Of a stretch of DNA of 64,000 nt, positions 59,366 through 64,000 are shown in pieces. The stretch is taken from assembly GCF_003369915.1 (NCBI RefSeq), contig NC_046677.1, positions 7,502,001-7,566,000 of the forward strand. The letters run 5' to 3'. The translations under genes were made by a program, and so were the position numbers. How positions within the stretch are numbered: position 1 is the stretch's first letter; each line of letters begins with the position of its first letter. Below the pieces are notes generated by a model. That model made no database searches and was not told the DNA's origin. It saw only the letters and a list, made by a program, of their open reading frames with translations. This stretch comes from Drosophila miranda (Eukaryota; Arthropoda; Insecta; Diptera; Drosophilidae).

Positions 59366-59520
59366 CAAAGACTATACAATATAGTCTATAGTCTTTGGTT
59401 TCATGTATTTATGATTTACATATGAGGAGCACAAAAAAATCCCAAAGGGGATTCTTCTTTTCCCTTTGGCTTGTGCTTATTTATCAGCTGTAATTCCTTT
59501 ATTGGAATTACGGATAAATA
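59366..59520. repeat. Cluster of three perfect-stem hairpins
   Basis: Hairpin 1: CAAAGACTATA (59366-59376) with TATAGTCTTTG (59387-59397). Hairpin 2: CCAAAGGG (59442-59449) with CCCTTTGG (59462-59469). Hairpin 3: TATTTATC and GTAATTCC (59478-59497) with GGAATTAC and GATAAATA (59504-59520), two eight-pair stems around a small internal loop. All are visible directly; function is unknown. Confidence 0.7.
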
Positions 59521-61862
59521 CTATTACAAAAATGGTTTCAAGGCCCCTTGGCATAATTAGATAACATAAATTCCTTAGCCACTATCTATCCTATGTAAGA
59601 AATGTTAATATAAAATTCCCAGAAATACTTACAGATATGTCCCATACTTACATTTTCCTATCTCAAGAATTATGTACGTACCTTCCGGCGGCCAGAACAA
59701 GCGCCCAAAGCCAATATCAAATATTTGTATTAAATTGAATGATTCATGGCTGACGTACAGACTTCGCGGTTATCATCAAAACTGCTTATGCTACGGAAAG
59801 AAAAGACTCTGGGGTACCGACCCTCGAGCGACGATTAGTTGCGCCGCCTGCATAGAGAATACTCTTCTATTTGGGCGTCGTTCATTGCGATTTCATCCAT
59901 CCTTCTATTTTAGGCCATTCATTCGTTTTGCCGCATCGCTGATAAGGCATCCATCCATCGCGTGGTTCGGGGTTTTCTTTCTGTTCGGTCCGGTCCGCTC
60001 TTCTCTTATCTGTCCGACTGTGCTCTTCCTCTTTGGCCCACACGAGTCACGCTCCTCTCCCATGACGATGGGACAGCTGTGCGGGCTTTTTTGCTGTTTG
60101 CTAAAATATACAACTTTTGGATAACAAACAAAACGAAATCAAAAAAAAGTTCCGTTGAACTTTCGCCATTTTTGTTTTTATAGCAGTTTCCTCTTTAACG
60201 TTCTGCTTCTCCTCCCTCATTCTTCGTGATCATTATTTGCTGCTGGCGACTGTTTAGTCATCTGATCCGTTAATGTCACTCTCTCTCTCTCTCTCGCTCG
60301 TTATCTCTCTTGAAATCTCGTCGTCTCTTATTTCAAGGAATCTCTGGTTCTTTTTGTTAAAACACTTTTCTTTCAATTTGCAGGTTTTGCAAATAGAAAA
60401 GTTTTGTTTTTCATTAAGTCTTGTTTAATATATTCCCACATCCCTCCGTCCCTCCATCTCTCTATCGCTCAGCTCTACTTAAACTTTAAATTATGATTTA
60501 TGAGTGCAAAAACAGCAAAACTTTGCACAACAACAGAAACAGTAGGAAACTTATTGAAAGCGCACTTGAAGTGCAAATTTGTTCTTTGATTTATGATGTC
60601 TGCTTTGAGGTTAGGAACGGGACAGGACGGAACGGGGAACAGGAGGACGACTGGCAACAATGGCCATTGCACTGGCCATTAGCCTCCACCACTCCACACC
60701 ATTCTACTGGCTGGCCGCTCTTGTTTATGCCATCACTCTGCTGGGGCTCCGGCTGGCTCCCAACAATGGAAACTAATCGAAGAGACCCAACAAAACCCAA
60801 ATGGAAATGCAGAGCGGAGACCAGAGACCAGAGACCAGAGGATACGGGTGGTGCCAAGTGGTGAAAGGGACATACAACCAATGCAGTTTATGGCGTCTGC
60901 ATGCAAATGGCTTCCACTTGGATCACGTGTTTCAATTTCATGTGTACAATACTCGTACATTTATGCAAACAGAAGCAAAGTAAATTGTAATGACTTCCTC
61001 CCATGACAGTTTGCCATTTGAGAGACCAGCCTCGAGGCGGTTTTAATTTAACTATGGAAACCATTAGGACATATACATTTGTAATATCTTGTAATTAGAT
61101 ATCACCCCCTACATTGTACCAGTTTAAAGATTGTAGAAATTACTCATACGAGTAAATGCTTTACATTCTTGGGAGAACTAACATTACGGGAGCTATGGGT
61201 TTCTCTTGGCCATTTTAACTATCTATGATGACTGTTTTTATAACCTTTTTCCCTGAGGAATATACCTCCTAAACGATTATAACGTGTTAGTTCATTCAAT
61301 CCCCAAAAGCCGCTTTATAACCCACAAGCAAAACGAAAGAGAACCCCGAAGAGCGGGTTTTTTAAAAACACTTGTTGACAGTCAGCTGTTCTCTTGTCGA
61401 GAAAGAGAACCGATGCTCATTCTTGTAACGCAACTGAGTCCAGAGCGAGAGCGTAAACATGCCTAGCAACAAAACATAAACCTCACCTTAACTAGGGGAC
61501 CTATATGCCATGACTTCATAGTATGTTAGGAATTGTGGTGGATTTTACGTTGCATGCCTGGTATTTTTAGCTCGTTTTGCCTTGCTGTCCATACCTTTTT
61601 TTCTCTCAGCAACACGCGTTTGTTGCCGAGCAGCATTTGAAGGCGGGCGTATTTGAATGAAACTGTCAGGAAAACTGTGCCCAAAAGGATAGTAAGGATT
61701 GGAAAAAAAAAGGGAACAGGAAAGGCACATAACGCAGTTTTCTGGGACCCCGAGAATAGGTACAGGGATCGAGATATATACCATAAATCGGTCAACAGCA
61801 AAAGTCGTGCCAGCTCACACTCTTTCCGAGTCGAGTCGAATCGAGTCGAAAATCGCGCCAAG

Positions 61863-61869
61863 TATAAAA
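61863..61869 (+). promoter_or_regulatory. Possible TATA box of a further internal promoter
   Basis: TATAAAA in a GC-rich setting (GCCAAGTATAAAATCGGCC), preceded by a GAGTC array at 61828-61850. Sequence downstream to about 62395 looks like a 5' UTR and reaches a weak donor (CAT|GTAAAT). No coding start is assigned. Confidence 0.35.
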
Positions 61870-64000
61870 TCGGCCGCTGAACGTGAAGGGTGTACGCGAG
61901 GTCGCTCAAAATTTAATTTTACGATTTCGTTCTCGTTCTTCCCGCTTTTCGAGTGCCAAAAAAAAAAACCAAACAAGCACACAAATAAAAGTAAAACGAA
62001 AAAAAAGAAGGAATTATAAATATTCTGGGTGCAAAGTTTTGTTATATTTTTAGTGATAGAAAAACCTCGCAGAAAGGAAAATTGATAATATTTATAAATA
62101 AATAGGTTTTTCTGTCTGTTCGGTTTTGAGTGTGTGTTTACGCGGACGGGCTGGCCTGGCGAAAAATCAGCGAAAGAGTTGGAAAACGGCCAAAGAATTC
62201 CATTGATAAGGTGTCCGGGCTTATCAGTCGCCAGGCGATAGTGCAAAAAGTAATTAAAACCCAAAGCAAAAAAAGAGCGAAAGGAAAACTCGTTATTGAA
62301 GCTGTGCTAAGTGGGAACAAAGTGCAATAAATTAATAGGAAAACTCAGCAGCAGAGCAGCATCAGACCCGCCGTTTGAATCATCGGAATATTCCATGTAA
62401 ATATAATCTATATGTTGATTTGTGCAATTCCTCGCTCTGTATATCTTGTTTGCAGGCAATTTACAAGTACAAAACCCGGAATGAGCGTCATGTCCCCCTT
62501 TAGATATTCAAGATAATAAATTATAAATAGATACGGTTCCCTCAAAGGTGTCCCCCGTTCCGATATTCACAATTGTGTAAAATACTAAATGTTGCAATCG
62601 TCGTTCCGTGACGTCAGTAGGCATTTACCTTTATCAATTATTGTCAGAGTTTGCTTAAATTATCAATACACAATAATATTGTATTTGTATTTGTTCTGCC
62701 GTCGATTTCTCATATTTCTCGTGACGCCGAACCTTAGCCGGTTTCTCTTTCTCTCTCCCTATCTCTTTCTCTCCACTTGTCTCCCCTGCCTCGGTGTGGA
62801 ATTGGAATTCTTATTTGTTTAAATTCTCATATGACTAATAATAAATATTTATGGGCACACTTTTGTTGCGAATTTTAGTTGCCAATTGGTCAGCGAATAT
62901 TTTTTATTGTTTTTGAGAAAATAATTAACTAAATACAAGGTGTGTTTTTTGTGTTGTGTGTGGGAGGACGGACACACCTCGAGATTTAGACTCTGCTTTT
63001 GATTGATATACCCAAGGCGGTAATTGATCGGTAAATATGGCAGGCATAAATTCCGATTTAAATAACATAATTCTTTTCGAAGGTTCATTGAGATTTATTT
63101 GGATATTTCGTTGCGAAATGCTAACCTATTTTCATTGTTCAGATACGGCTCTTAAATCAAATGTCAATCCCAGAGATGTTCCCCTTTTTTCATTCACCTT
63201 TTCTCCCTCCCCCTCTCTGTCCAACTAATAATCGTTTAGCTTTAGAGAAACAATCAACTTTTTGTCGTATAAATAAACCCACCCAAACAGTAGATACATT
63301 TTATGGCCACAGCATTTTATTTGCCAAAAGTGAAAAAAGGATGAAAAAATACAAAACAAATCACATTCTATGGGAAAAAAAAGAAAACAAAAAAAAAACA
63401 AAAGGGTCAGACACAGCCCAATGAGCATGTCCCACCGTCAGAGGAAGACCAGGCCTAACCTTCAGACCGCATGTGGCACAAACCCACAAGCCCAGGAGTC
63501 AGTCGCAGCCACTAAACAGTTTGTTTGGGGGCACCCGACACCGACATTTGCCGTAGTAGTCTCCAAAAACTTTGGTCTAAAATAAATTTGAAGCGACTTT
63601 ACTGCGCTGCGTCGAAATGCGGCGGAGGTGGAGGCGGGGGCCGGGGCGGGAAAGGGTCGTCTCCCAAAAAGGATACGATACGGACCAGGAGTGACGTTGG
63701 CACGCCATTGCAGTGGTACTTTTGACAACTGGTGCTCCTGTTTCAGTTCAGTTTCGCTTCCTTTTCCGCTCCATTTTTCGGTGAAAATATCGAGGAAAAC
63801 CAATTGGTGCTGCGGGTGCTGCTACGGCGGGCAGCATTTTATCAGGCGAACAATAAACACAACAGCCACAATCCACAATTGCTGTACAAAGCAATTGAAA
63901 AATGGGTGTGTAGTAACTCACTTAACTTGCCCCCACCCTATCCACCATCCACCATCCAAGCCACTCCGCACCATTCCATTCCATTCAGTTCTGTGCCATT

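Larger units (their letters stand above)
58269..64000 (+). other. Intron of the cytohesin-like gene to the window end; no coding exon supported
   Basis: The stretch holds a hairpin cluster (59366-59520), a 150-codon unrecognised open frame (59672-60124) and TC-rich runs near 60270-60310. A TATAAAA at 61863-61869 is followed by several hundred bases that look like a 5' UTR. Nothing else is recognisable. Confidence 0.5.

Overview
This is insect nuclear DNA, almost certainly from a Drosophila species. The evidence is: Drosophila-style short introns, long AT-rich and microsatellite-rich introns, identical tRNA-Gly(GCC) copies, and a DINE-1/INE-1-type element with the usual (GGAC)n core and GGGTATAA end. 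The form of that element and the many short G/C-rich arrays suggest the obscura group (D. pseudoobscura, persimilis or miranda). That placement is an inference from memory.

Layout. Positions 1-11.7 kb are noncoding and hold simple repeats, a TATCGATA-rich degenerate array (5.1-5.55 kb) and no gene I can support. From 12.05 to 52.2 kb runs one large plus-strand C2H2 zinc-finger gene: a 12-codon first exon (12049-12086), a 2.5 kb main exon (35688-38192), a 195-base exon (48231-48425) and a last exon (51888-52206). All three junctions are phase 2 and join into one open frame of 1018 codons. Its 23.6 kb first intron contains an intact DUF229-family gene on the same strand (23539-25428). Its 10 kb second intron contains an intronless Cox17-type copper chaperone on the opposite strand (40713-41009) with its own TATA box. 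Introns 2 and 3 also carry a DINE-1 copy and a palindromic TA-flanked MITE.

From 52.2 to 53.3 kb three identical tRNA-Gly(GCC) genes lie on the minus strand. The first is tail-to-tail with the zinc-finger gene, so one A/T tract serves as Pol II poly(A) signal and Pol III terminator. At 53.8-55.1 kb on the minus strand is a four-exon Aha1 (activator of Hsp90 ATPase) gene whose first intron is GC-AG. A 0.93 kb divergent promoter with two perfect TATCGATA (DRE) sites separates it from a plus-strand gene starting at 56006. The first two exons of that gene encode the N-terminal coiled coil of a cytohesin (steppke-like). Its remaining exons lie beyond the window, and 56.8-64 kb is intron with a probable alternative first exon (58221-58268) and a dense hairpin cluster (59366-59520).

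The genes do not form a pathway. The notable points are the nested genes, the apparent loss of active-site residues in the DUF229 protein, the shared Pol II/Pol III 3' end, the GC-AG intron and several undescribed repeat or hairpin structures.
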